A DNA stretch of 64,000 nucleotides, taken from NCBI GenBank assembly GCA_003491285.1, contig CP022705.1, positions 551,001 to 615,000 on the forward strand, written 5' to 3'. Shown here in pieces: positions 18,423-27,383 of the stretch (position 1 is the stretch's first letter; every line of letters starts with the position of its first letter). Below the pieces are notes generated by a model. That model worked only from the letters and a program-made list of their open reading frames with translations, had not been told where the DNA came from and searched no databases. The position numbers and the translations under genes were made by a program. This DNA comes from Methanobacterium sp. BRmetb2. Its GTDB lineage: Archaea > Methanobacteriota > Methanobacteria > Methanobacteriales > Methanobacteriaceae.

Positions 18423-19505
18423 TTAATACGATTTCATTATATCCACAAATTTATCAAAAGTATAATCTGTATCGTGAGGTCCTGGTCCAGCTTCAGGGTG
18501 GTACTGCACACTGGTGATAGGTAATTCTTTGTGTTTTATTCCCTCAACAGTATGGTCATTCAAATTAATCTGAGTAACTTCAAGTGGAATTTCTTTAACT
18601 GAACTTTCTTGAACAGAAAAACCATGATTTTGAGATGTAATTGAAACTTTACCTGAATTTAAATCTTTAACTGGTTGATTTACACCTCTATGACCAAATT
18701 TCATTTTGTATATCTTCGCACCGAAGGCCAGAGATATAATTTGTTGACCTAAACATATTCCAAATATAGGTAATTTTTCTGAAAGTTTTTTTACTGATTC
18801 TATTGTTTGAGAAACACGAGCAGGATTTCCAGGCCCACTTGAAACCAGCACCGCATCTGGATCAAAATTAAGTAGTTCATCATAAGGAGTATTATAAGGC
18901 AGTAATATAACACCTACCTCTCTTTTGAGAAAAGCGTTTATACTATTATTTTTTATCCCACAATCAAGGACTGCGATTCTATGTTTGTAATCCTCGCCTA
19001 AAACCTTGGGTTCTTTTACACATACCATGTCCACTAAGTCCAGATCTACAATGGAGGGCTGATTTTTTGCAAGTTCAAGAAGTTCCTCGTCATCTATATC
19101 TTCAGTAGCAATAACTCCCTTCATAGCCCCGTGTTCTCTTATTTTGATGGTAAGAGCTCTGGTATCAATCCCTGAAATTCCAGGAATTTTATATTCCTTT
19201 AAAAAATCAGATAAACTCTGTTGTGATGAAAAATGAGAAGGATTTTGACATAATTCTCTTACTATAAAACCATCAGCTTGTATCCTGTCTGATTGAAACC
19301 AATCACGATTAATCCCATAATTTCCCTGTAATGGGTAAGTATTCATTAATATTTGACCTTTATAAGAGGGATCAGTGAGTGATGCAACGTAACCAGTCAT
19401 TCCGGTTGCAAAAACAACCTCCCCTGTTTTTATTGTATTATAACCAAATCCTTCTCCTTTAAGTATTGTACCATCTTCTAAAGCCATCTTTGCCTTTGTT
19501 ACCAT
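18423..19505 (-). CDS. carA: Carbamoyl-phosphate synthase small subunit (glutamine amidotransferase)
   Basis: 360 residues. The CPSase small-chain N-terminal domain (about 1-140) is followed by a class I amidotransferase domain (about 170-358). The nucleophile Cys is in G-I-C-L-G-Q-Q, and the His/Glu pair is in Q-Y-H-P-E-A. It releases ammonia from glutamine and channels it to CarB. The start is supported by a perfect GGTGAT SD 3-4 nt before the ATG. It is first in the carAB unit, with about 150 nt upstream to rimI. Confidence 0.97.
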   Translation of the reverse strand: MVTKAKMALEDGTILKGEGFGYNTIKTGEVVFATGMTGYVASLTDPSYKGQILMNTYPLQGNYGINRDWFQSDRIQADGFIVRELCQNPSHFSSQQSLSDFLKEYKIPGISGIDTRALTIKIREHGAMKGVIATEDIDDEELLELAKNQPSIVDLDLVDMVCVKEPKVLGEDYKHRIAVLDCGIKNNSINAFLKREVGVILLPYNTPYDELLNFDPDAVLVSSGPGNPARVSQTIESVKKLSEKLPIFGICLGQQIISLAFGAKIYKMKFGHRGVNQPVKDLNSGKVSITSQNHGFSVQESSVKEIPLEVTQINLNDHTVEGIKHKELPITSVQYHPEAGPGPHDTDYTFDKFVDIMKSY

Positions 19506-19658
19506 CCAATCACCACAATTATAATATATACTGCATTTTAAACCTTTAACTAACTATTGCCAAGTTATATTCTTTAGTCTTCTACAAATGTTGATAAATT
19601 CCTAATAAGATTTAGATTCTATTAATGTTTTTTAGAGCTATGTCATTTAACATCTAAT

Positions 19659-20108
<450 letters not shown>

Positions 20109-20126
20109 ATAATCTCCAGTGGTAAG

Positions 20127-20543
20127 ATGTGGAAAGATTTCTCGTGTTATATTATCAATAATTACTCAGATGCAAACAAGATAGTGGAAGTTGGAGTGGG
20201 AAACTTCATTAAAGTAGCCCAAAACTTACAAAAATATTTAAATAAGGATATAATCATGACCGATATTAAACCTTGCCATCACACGATCACAGAAGATGAT
20301 GTAACCAGACCAGATCTGAAAATATATGAAGGATCTACCCTGATATATTCCATAAGACCACCCACAGAGCTTCACCAACATTTAGCAAATTTAGCTCTTA
20401 AAACCGGTTCAGATCTGATAATAAAACCATTATCAACGGAATTTATAAATATCAATAAAATAAATTTAAAAAAATCTAAAAATAATGAATTCAAGTTAAT
20501 TAACTATAAAAAAGCAAGTTTTTACATGATGTGTTTCAAATGA
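20127..20543 (+). CDS. UPF0146 family protein (Rossmann-like, unknown function)
   Basis: 138 residues. It matches the small archaeal UPF0146 family: W-K-D-F at the start, a methyltransferase-like I-V-E-V-G-V-G-N-F near residues 20-28, then M-T-D-I-K and I-R-P-P-T-E-L. The glycine loop suggests a SAM or nucleotide-binding Rossmann fold, but no catalytic residues can be named and the family has no established role. The gene overlaps the P-type ATPase by an ATGA junction, so the two are translationally coupled. Confidence 0.85.
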   Translation: MWKDFSCYIINNYSDANKIVEVGVGNFIKVAQNLQKYLNKDIIMTDIKPCHHTITEDDVTRPDLKIYEGSTLIYSIRPPTELHQHLANLALKTGSDLIIKPLSTEFININKINLKKSKNNEFKLINYKKASFYMMCFK

Positions 20544-23056
20544 AATGGCAGAATCTTAGTATAAAAGATACACTAAATAAACTAAATACTACAGAAAATG
20601 GTTTAACTAGTGAAGAAGCCAATGAAAGGCTTTTAAAATATGGAAAAAATGAATTAGTCGAAGAAAAAAAGGACGGTCCTGTTAAACTGTTTTTAATGCA
20701 ATTTAAGGAGATATTAATACTCTTACTTATTGTAGCTGCCATAGCAGCTTTTTTTGTAGGAGATCAAATAGATGCAATTGTTATCCTATTTGTAGTTGTC
20801 ATCAATGCCATAGTAGGATTTGTTCAGGAATATCGTGCTGAAAAGGCTATGGAAAAGTTAAAAAGCTTAATCTCCAATGAAGCTGTGGTGATACGGAATG
20901 GTAAAAAACAGAAAATTTTATCGAATGAGCTTACATTAGGAGACATAGTAACTGTAGAAGAAGGAGATAGTGTTCCTGCAGATTTAAGGATAATAAAAAG
21001 TTCAGATCTTCGAATAGATGAGTCTGCCCTAACTGGAGAATCTATGCCAGTTTCTAAAAATGAAGAATTAATAGAATCTGAAGAAAATAGAATAAACAAC
21101 CTGGCCTTGATGGATTCTAAGGTGGTATCGGGTAATGGTAAAGGGGTTGTTGTAGAAATAGGAATGAACACCAGCATAGGTAAAATAGCAGAGATGATTC
21201 AAACCGAAGATGCAAAAACGCCTCTACAAGAAAAAATAGCAGGCTTAGGAAAAACATTAGGTATTATTGCTGTAGTAATATGTGGATTTGTATTTGCCCT
21301 TCAATATTTACAGGGAATACCTCTGGTTGAAACTTTTATGACCGCTGTTTCTCTGGCTGTTGCTGCGGTTCCAGAAGGTTTACCTGCCATTTTAACGCTC
21401 ACACTGGCGTTGGGAATGCAGAGAATGGCTAAAACTAATGCAGTGGTTAGAAAACTTTTAGCAGTGGAAACGTTGGGATCATGTTCAGTCATATGCACTG
21501 ATAAAACAGGTACCTTGACAAAAAATAAAATGACTGTCCGAGAGACCCATATAACCTCCTCAAAAAGGGTTTATGAAATATGTGCATTATGTAACAATGC
21601 CCATCTATCAAAAGGTAAAGTTATTGGGGATCCTACTGATGGAGCCGTGCTAATGTTTGCCCAAGATAATGGATACCAGCAAGAAGAACTGGAAAAAAAA
21701 TATCCCCGAGTATCTGAAATTCCTCTTGACAGTAACCGGAAGAGGATGACTACCATAAATGATATGGATGGATCTAACTATCTTTTAACCAAAGGTGCTC
21801 CTGAAATCATCTTAAAACAATGCAATAGAATAGAACATGAAGGAGATATAACTGAATTATCAGAAGCTGTGAAGGGGGAAATTTTAAGTGAATTAAATCA
21901 AATGACGGGTAATGCTTTGCGGGTTCTAGCTTTAGCTTATCGTGAAATAAGTGAGGATGAAAATCTTTCTGATAAAGAAGAGTTAGAAAAGGATCTTATT
22001 TTTGTTGGATTGGTAGGTATGATGGATCCTCCCAGAAAAGAAGCTGCAGAAGCAGTTAAAATATGTCAAAAAGCCAATATTAGGGTGATAATGATAACTG
22101 GAGATCATAAAGATACTGCTGCGGCTATTGCTAAAGAAATTGGTATTTTGACCGAAGGAAAAGTAATAAATGGACCTGAACTTGATAAAATTGATGAAAA
22201 AGAATTTGAAGAAATGGTAGATGATGTTCAGGTTTATGCCCGAGTTTTCCCAGAACAAAAGGTGAGAATTGTAGAAGCGCTCCAGAAAAAGGGAAACATT
22301 GTTTCCATGACTGGTGATGGAGTAAATGATGCCCCTGCATTAAAAAAAGCAGCTATTGGTGTTTCCATGGGTACGGGTACTGATGTTGCTAAAGAATCCT
22401 CTGATATGGTGCTTCAAGATGACAATTTTGCAACAATTGTTAAGGCTGTGAAAGAAGGAAGAACCATCTTTGATAATATCAGGCGTTTTGTGAAGTTTCA
22501 AGTTTCAACCAACGTGGGTGCTATTTTGACCATTGTGTCAGCTTCCATTCTGAGTTTTCCCATACCGTTTAACCCTATTCAGATATTATGGATCAATATA
22601 ATAATGGACGGTCCTCCCGCCCAATCATTGGGAATCGAACCTCCTGAAACTGATATTATGGAAAGGCTTCCTGAAAAAGAGGACATACTACCTAAAAATA
22701 ACCTTTTAAGAATAGTATTCGCAGGTATTGTAATGAGTATAGGAACTTTAGCACTTTACTATTTCCAACTTTCCAGTGGAGTAGAAACCCTGAAAGCCAT
22801 GACTGTAGCATTTACAGTTTTTGTTATGTTCCAGATATTTAACGTATTTAACTGTAAATCAAAATCAGGTTTTTCCAATAGATTCCTTATCATCGCGGTT
22901 GCTGCATCTTTTCTCCTGCAGCTCTGCGTAATATATGTACCATTTCTACAGGGAATATTTAGAACGGTTGCATTATCACTGATGGATTGGGTTTTAATAT
23001 TGTTAGTGGCCTCAACCATTATCATAAGCGAAAAAATAGTAGAGAGGATTTGGTAA
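20540..23056 (+). CDS. Cation-transporting P-type ATPase (P2 type, Ca2+/Na+-like)
   Basis: 838 residues from the ATG chosen here; a GTG three codons earlier is possible, but the ATG overlaps the upstream stop as ATGA and starts at the usual family position. Order: N-terminal cation-ATPase domain, membrane pair 1-2, actuator domain with L-T-G-E-S (about 164-168), membrane pair 3-4 with P-E-G-L-P, phosphorylation site D-K-T-G-T (D321), nucleotide domain, hinge T-G-D-G-V-N-D-A-P, and a C-terminal membrane bundle. P-E-G-L-P in helix 4 and I-N-I-I-M-D-G-P in helix 6 fit the P2 group that moves Ca2+, Na+ or H+. Ion specificity cannot be settled by eye. Confidence 0.93.
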   Translation: MKWQNLSIKDTLNKLNTTENGLTSEEANERLLKYGKNELVEEKKDGPVKLFLMQFKEILILLLIVAAIAAFFVGDQIDAIVILFVVVINAIVGFVQEYRAEKAMEKLKSLISNEAVVIRNGKKQKILSNELTLGDIVTVEEGDSVPADLRIIKSSDLRIDESALTGESMPVSKNEELIESEENRINNLALMDSKVVSGNGKGVVVEIGMNTSIGKIAEMIQTEDAKTPLQEKIAGLGKTLGIIAVVICGFVFALQYLQGIPLVETFMTAVSLAVAAVPEGLPAILTLTLALGMQRMAKTNAVVRKLLAVETLGSCSVICTDKTGTLTKNKMTVRETHITSSKRVYEICALCNNAHLSKGKVIGDPTDGAVLMFAQDNGYQQEELEKKYPRVSEIPLDSNRKRMTTINDMDGSNYLLTKGAPEIILKQCNRIEHEGDITELSEAVKGEILSELNQMTGNALRVLALAYREISEDENLSDKEELEKDLIFVGLVGMMDPPRKEAAEAVKICQKANIRVIMITGDHKDTAAAIAKEIGILTEGKVINGPELDKIDEKEFEEMVDDVQVYARVFPEQKVRIVEALQKKGNIVSMTGDGVNDAPALKKAAIGVSMGTGTDVAKESSDMVLQDDNFATIVKAVKEGRTIFDNIRRFVKFQVSTNVGAILTIVSASILSFPIPFNPIQILWINIIMDGPPAQSLGIEPPETDIMERLPEKEDILPKNNLLRIVFAGIVMSIGTLALYYFQLSSGVETLKAMTVAFTVFVMFQIFNVFNCKSKSGFSNRFLIIAVAASFLLQLCVIYVPFLQGIFRTVALSLMDWVLILLVASTIIISEKIVERIW

Positions 23057-23872
23057 ATGAATGGTCGGATGTCTAAAACAAAAGATGCATCAATTATGGT
23101 AATGTCTGGAACCAAAGATGCATACGACATTATAAAAAGGTTGTCCCAACTTAACAAATTCAAGATTCTGGCCACCACCACCACAGAATATGGGGCAAAA
23201 ATTGCAAAGGATTCAGGAGCAGACGAAGTAATAGAAGGCGGATTAGATCAAGAAGAAATGGAACAAGTGCTAAAAAATAACGATATCAAAACCGTGGTAG
23301 ATGCAACACATCCTTTTGCTTCAAATGCTACAAAAAACGCCATAAATGCTGCTCACAAAGAAAAAGTAACATATATACGTTTTGAAAGGCCTAAACTGAA
23401 AAAAATGAAAAATAAACATATTTATACTGCTAAATCCTTTGAAGAAGCTGTTAAAATAGTCTTAGGTTTACTTGAAAGTTCCTCTGGTGACGAAAAAATA
23501 ATGCACTTAGCTGGTGTTTCAAATCTGGAATATATACTAAAAAAAATTGATAGAAAAAAGGTATATGTAAGGGTGCTACCTGTGCTGGATTCAATAAATA
23601 AATGTCTAGATCTCGGTTTAAGCCAGGAAAATATAATTGCAATGCAGGGGACATTTTCAAAGGAATTTAACATGGCTTTAATGAAAGAATATGGAGTATC
23701 CCTTATGATCACAAAAGAAAGTGGTTTAACTGGAGGTACTCCCTCTAAAATTAGTGCGGCTCTAGAACTAGGTTTAGATGTAGTGATTATAGAAAGGCCA
23801 GAAATTGGGGGACTCAGTGAAGAAAAAGTTTTTAATGATATTAACCACTTAGTAAACCATTTGATAAAATAG
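23057..23872 (+). CDS. cobK: Precorrin-6A / cobalt-precorrin-6A reductase
   Basis: 271 residues. CobK/CbiJ features are the early M-S-G-T-K-D-A segment, the V-V-D-A-T-H-P-F-A motif near residues 78-86, the I-R-F-E-R-P segment, and E-S-G-L-T-G-G-T near residues 221-228. The enzyme reduces (cobalt-)precorrin-6A in cobamide synthesis, which methanogens need for corrinoid methyltransferases such as Mtr. It follows the ATPase stop directly with SD AGAGAGGAT, so it is part of the same message, an unusual partnership. A second ATG (M5) is a less likely start. Confidence 0.9.
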   Translation: MNGRMSKTKDASIMVMSGTKDAYDIIKRLSQLNKFKILATTTTEYGAKIAKDSGADEVIEGGLDQEEMEQVLKNNDIKTVVDATHPFASNATKNAINAAHKEKVTYIRFERPKLKKMKNKHIYTAKSFEEAVKIVLGLLESSSGDEKIMHLAGVSNLEYILKKIDRKKVYVRVLPVLDSINKCLDLGLSQENIIAMQGTFSKEFNMALMKEYGVSLMITKESGLTGGTPSKISAALELGLDVVIIERPEIGGLSEEKVFNDINHLVNHLIK

Positions 23873-23892
23873 ATAAATTGAAATAGTATTAT

Positions 23893-25116
23893 TTAAGGAG
23901 CTAACTGACTAAAACTTTCCACTTTAATCATACTTCCTTCATCAACTATTTCAACATTCTTAGGTATTTTAAAATAACCATCTGCATCGGCAAGTGCCTT
24001 TATTGCACCAGAATCTTTCATGATGGGGTGAGCTAGATCATCTTCAATCTGTACTAAAACATATTGTTCCCTACCCTTAGAAGAGTGATATCTTCTTGAA
24101 ATTTTAAGTTCTAAAACATCATTTTTTTGTATATTGGGAACAGCAGCCATTTTTCTTAAAAAAGGCGCAACAAATACATTAAAGACTATGAAAGCCGATA
24201 CGGGATACCCTGGTAAGCCAAAAATTATTTTATCCTGAATTTTACCAACAATTGCAGGTTTTCCAGGTTTCACACCAATCCCATGTACAAATACTTCACC
24301 CATATCATCTAAAACTTGTCTAAGTACATCCCCTGTACCTGCAGATGTTCCTCCAGAAGTTATAATCAAATCTGCATCTAAATATTCATTTATTTTAGCA
24401 GATAAATCACTATAATTATCTTTAGTGATTCCTGCTTTTATAGGCAGACAACCACATGATCTTACTGAATTTGAGATGGTCTCAGAATTAATATCATATA
24501 TTTTTCCATACTCCATCCTTTCATCAGGACCAATCAATTCATTGCCTGTAGAAATGACAGCAATTCTAGGCTTAAAGTAAACTGTAACTTCTTTTATGCC
24601 TGCAGCACTTAAAACACCTATTTTATCTGAGGTTAGCAGTTTGCCTTTGGATAAGATTATTTCATCTTTTTTAAGATCAGTCCCTTCTTTGGCAATGTAT
24701 TGACCAGGAGGAGTGGCTTCATAAATATAAATTTCATCATTTTTTCTTTCAGTAAATTCAATCATAGCCAATCCTGTAGCATTGGAGGGCATTGGCGCTC
24801 CTGTAGCTACCTCAATACATTCTCCGCTCTCCATTTTTTTCTTGGGAATAGTTCCAGCCTTTACTATTTCTACTAATTTTAATTTTACGGGTTTTTCCTC
24901 ACTTGCAATGAATGTATCCTCTGCAATAACTGCGTAACCATCCATAGAAGCTCTGTTGAAGGGCGGTAAATTTATTTGTGAATAAACATCCTCAGCCAGC
25001 ACCCGTTGATAAGCGTCTTTAACTGGGACTTTTTCAGTTTTTCTTTTAATTGGAAGATTATTTATGAGTTTTTTTACTTCTGCCGGGTCTTTAATACTTA
25101 AAAATTCTGTTCCCAT
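23893..25116 (-). CDS. moeA: Molybdopterin molybdotransferase MoeA
   Basis: 407 residues with the standard MoeA domain order: domain I/II N-terminal part with P-P-F-N-R-A-S-M-D-G-Y-A, the MoCF-biosynthesis domain (about 180-315) with S-T-G-N-E-L and T-S-G-G-T-S-A-G, and the C-terminal beta domain IV. It inserts molybdate, or tungstate in some methanogens, into adenylylated molybdopterin for formylmethanofuran and formate dehydrogenases. The GTGAT SD is 3-4 nt before the ATG. It lies divergent from aIF1A across a region with a duplicated element. Confidence 0.95.
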   Translation of the reverse strand: MGTEFLSIKDPAEVKKLINNLPIKRKTEKVPVKDAYQRVLAEDVYSQINLPPFNRASMDGYAVIAEDTFIASEEKPVKLKLVEIVKAGTIPKKKMESGECIEVATGAPMPSNATGLAMIEFTERKNDEIYIYEATPPGQYIAKEGTDLKKDEIILSKGKLLTSDKIGVLSAAGIKEVTVYFKPRIAVISTGNELIGPDERMEYGKIYDINSETISNSVRSCGCLPIKAGITKDNYSDLSAKINEYLDADLIITSGGTSAGTGDVLRQVLDDMGEVFVHGIGVKPGKPAIVGKIQDKIIFGLPGYPVSAFIVFNVFVAPFLRKMAAVPNIQKNDVLELKISRRYHSSKGREQYVLVQIEDDLAHPIMKDSGAIKALADADGYFKIPKNVEIVDEGSMIKVESFSQLAP

Positions 25117-25121
25117 ATTAT

Positions 25122-25185
25122 CACTTTTAATATGATTTAGTTAAATTGTTCTTACCACTTTTAATATGATTTATATACATTGTTC
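25122..25185. repeat. Direct repeat (18 bp perfect, 34-bp period) in the moeA/aIF1A divergent promoter region
   Basis: An 18-bp sequence beginning cacttttaatatg occurs at 25122-25139 and again at 25156-25173, and attgttc recurs at the same 34-bp offset (25145-25151, 25179-25185). Read on the moeA strand, the distal copy contains an ATATAAA TATA-like box that is degraded in the proximal copy, and the proximal copy includes the moeA SD. It looks like a tandem duplication of the moeA promoter/leader and could double as an operator. Confidence 0.7.
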
Positions 25186-25200
25186 ATCTAATACTAATTA

Positions 25201-25256
25201 TATATAAATTATCAATTGAATCATTAAAAAAATTTAATTGCAAACCAAATAAGGAG
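25201..25256 (+). promoter_or_regulatory. TATA box and SD of aIF1A
   Basis: A tatataaa box is at 25201-25208. The expected start of transcription is about 25 nt later, near 25230, leaving a leader of roughly 35 nt with a full aaggagg SD at 25251-25257, 7-8 nt before the TTG start codon. Confidence 0.6.
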
Positions 25257-25264
25257 GAGAGTAT

Positions 25265-25567
25265 TTGAAGAGAGGAGATAATACTAATCAAGGCGTAAGA
25301 AGAGTGAGAACCCCCCGCAGGGGAGAAATACCTGGAGTGGTTGAACAAATATTGGGCCATGGTAAATTGAAAGTTAGATGTGCTGACGGCAAAATAAGGC
25401 TGGGAAGAATTCCAGGAAAGATGAAAAAAAGGATTTGGATAAGGGAAGGTGACGTGGTTCTCGTTAAACCATGGGACTTCCAGAGTGATGAGAAAGCGGA
25501 TGTTATTTGGAGATACACCCGTACCGAGTCTAACTGGCTTGAAAAAAGAGGTTTTTTAAATCTTTAA
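25265..25567 (+). CDS. eif1A: Translation initiation factor aIF-1A
   Basis: 100 residues: a basic N-terminal tail followed by an S1-like OB fold (about 22-95) with the archaeal/eukaryotic eIF1A hallmarks G-H-G-K-L-K-V-R-C-A-D-G and V-V-L-V-K-P-W-D-F. It binds the small-subunit A site and helps start-codon selection. The start codon is TTG with a very strong AAGGAGG SD and no in-frame ATG nearby, so the TTG start is well supported. It begins the cluster aIF1A-rio1-KH protein, all linked to small-subunit function. Confidence 0.96.
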   Translation: MKRGDNTNQGVRRVRTPRRGEIPGVVEQILGHGKLKVRCADGKIRLGRIPGKMKKRIWIREGDVVLVKPWDFQSDEKADVIWRYTRTESNWLEKRGFLNL

Positions 25568-25752
25568 TCATTTTGACTATTTATGATAACTATTTTAGAA
25601 TAATTACAGTTTTAACATGTTTTTATAACCAATTAATTTTTTTAAAAATTTTAATGGTACCTAAAAAAGCTTATTATTATATTTAAGATGTGTAGAATAA
25701 AAATCCATCTTATTATTATTGATGGATAAATCTTTAAAAGAGGCTCATTTTA

Positions 25753-26520
25753 ATGAATTCAAAAGTTTCCAAAGCAGATGCTGATTTAAGAAAAATGCTC
25801 GCTGAAAAACGAATCAAAAGTATTGAAGATAAGAGAGTTGGTAGTGAAGTATTTGACCAGCAGACTTTAGAAACTTTATATAAACTGGCAAAAATGGGAT
25901 ACATAAATCAGTTATATGGCGTTATCAGCACTGGAAAAGAAGCTAATGTATTTAAAGGTATTGACGATGATGGTAACTTTGTAGCCGTTAAGATCTATCG
26001 AATTACTACCTCTGATTTTAAAAAAATGAAAAATTATATTCAGGGAGACCCCCGATTCCGTGTTAGAACATCCAACAAACGTCAACTAGTAAATGCGTGG
26101 GTTACTAAAGAATATCGAAATCTTAAAAGAGCCCGGGGTGTGGGAGTTAAAGTTCCAACGCCCATGATAGCCAAAAATAATGTACTGATCATGGAATTTA
26201 TTGGGGATGACGAAGGAAATCCTGCACTACCTATGCAAGAAGTATCCCTTTCTAAACCAGATGAAGTGTTAAATAAAGTAATCAAATACATCAAAATGTT
26301 ATATAAAGACGCTAAATTAGTTCATGGCGATTTATCTGGTTTTAATATTTTGATTAACCAGGATGAACCCGTTATAATTGATATATCCCAGGGCATGGTT
26401 ACAGATCATCCTATGGCTAAAGAGCTTTTAGATAGAGATATTGATAATATAGTACGAGATTTTAACAAAATGGGTATTTCAATTACTAAAGATGAAATTA
26501 AAGCAGAAATTATGGATTAA
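25753..26520 (+). CDS. rio1: RIO1 serine protein kinase
   Basis: 255 residues. RIO kinase motifs: the RIO nucleotide loop S-T-G-K-E-A-N-V-F (about 57-65), catalytic loop H-G-D-L-S-G-F-N-I-L (about 194-203) and metal-binding I-I-D-I-S-Q-G (about 212-218), which stands in for DFG. Rio1 acts as an ATPase/kinase in late 40S/30S maturation. The gene sits between aIF1A and the two-KH protein, a Pno1/Dim2-like assembly factor, consistent with a ribosome-assembly unit. Full length for archaeal Rio1. Confidence 0.95.
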   Translation: MNSKVSKADADLRKMLAEKRIKSIEDKRVGSEVFDQQTLETLYKLAKMGYINQLYGVISTGKEANVFKGIDDDGNFVAVKIYRITTSDFKKMKNYIQGDPRFRVRTSNKRQLVNAWVTKEYRNLKRARGVGVKVPTPMIAKNNVLIMEFIGDDEGNPALPMQEVSLSKPDEVLNKVIKYIKMLYKDAKLVHGDLSGFNILINQDEPVIIDISQGMVTDHPMAKELLDRDIDNIVRDFNKMGISITKDEIKAEIMD

Positions 26521-26549
26521 TACCCTTGAAAACTATAGAAAAGTTTATC

Positions 26550-26580
26550 TTAAATATGTACTAAATTTAAATATGTACTA
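26550..26580. repeat. 14-bp perfect direct repeat between rio1 and the KH gene
   Basis: ttaaatatgtacta occurs at 26550-26563 and 26567-26580, a 17-bp period. It lies 30 nt after the rio1 stop and about 120 nt before the KH-protein start, upstream of a T/A-rich TATA-like stretch. It may be a paired binding site or a chance duplication. Confidence 0.6.
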
Positions 26581-26701
26581 TAATATAATTAATGATAAGG
26601 TTGACTTTTATATTTTAATTTAATATGCATTGAATATTTTTAGAAATTTCAATCAAACAGTAAATTTACTATTAATTTAAATTTATTTAAGAGGTGAAAA
26701 G

Positions 26702-27268
26702 ATGCCTAACACTGAATATCTCAAAATACCTAGAGAGCGAGTAGCAGTAGTTATTGGAAAGGAAGGTATTGTTAAACAAGAACTTGAAAAACTTACCCAT
26801 ACCCAGATAAACATTGAAAGTGAAACAGGCAGCATATCACTTTCTCCCACACCAGAAATGGATGATCCTCTTTCAATATGGAAAACAAGGAATATTGTTC
26901 GGGCTATTGGAAGAGGATTCAGCCCAGAGATTGCTCTCAAACTTCTTGATGATAATTATCTATTCGATGTAATCAGGTTACCTGATTTTGTTGGCAAATC
27001 TAAAAAAGCCATGAAAAGACAAAAAGGTAGGATAATTGGTAAAGAAGGAAGAACCAGAGAGATAATCAAGGAAATGACCGATACTGACGTTTCTGTTTAT
27101 GGGAAAACCGTCTCTTTAATTGGAGATATGGAAAAAATAATGATTGCCAAAGAAGCAATAGAAATGATTTTACAGGGAATCAGACACAAAACTGTTTATG
27201 CATTTCTAGAGAAAAAAAGACATGAATTCAAGTTAAGAGAATTTCAAAAAACAGTTTCCCCTGAATAA
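26702..27268 (+). CDS. Two-KH-domain RNA-binding protein (Pno1/Dim2-like)
   Basis: 188 residues with two KH domains. KH1 (about 5-70) has V-I-G-K-E-G, and KH2 (about 90-160) has the G-R-I-I-G-K-E-G-R-T-R form of the GXXG loop. The pattern matches the archaeal homologue of eukaryotic Dim2/Pno1, which binds the 3' end of small-subunit rRNA during maturation and works with Rio1. An ideal GAGGTGA SD precedes the ATG. Position after aIF1A and rio1 supports a 30S biogenesis role. Confidence 0.9.
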   Translation: MPNTEYLKIPRERVAVVIGKEGIVKQELEKLTHTQINIESETGSISLSPTPEMDDPLSIWKTRNIVRAIGRGFSPEIALKLLDDNYLFDVIRLPDFVGKSKKAMKRQKGRIIGKEGRTREIIKEMTDTDVSVYGKTVSLIGDMEKIMIAKEAIEMILQGIRHKTVYAFLEKKRHEFKLREFQKTVSPE

Positions 27269-27383
27269 AATAATAATAAAGTAATAAATAGATATAAATG
27301 AAACTATAATAAAAATTAATTCCAAAATGTATAGTAATAAATAATATAACAGTATTAATAATAAAAATTCAAGGAGGGTAATT

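Noticed and set aside
20531..20539. GTG start for the P-type ATPase
   Set aside because: The ATG at 20540 overlaps the preceding stop as ATGA and matches the family N-terminus better.
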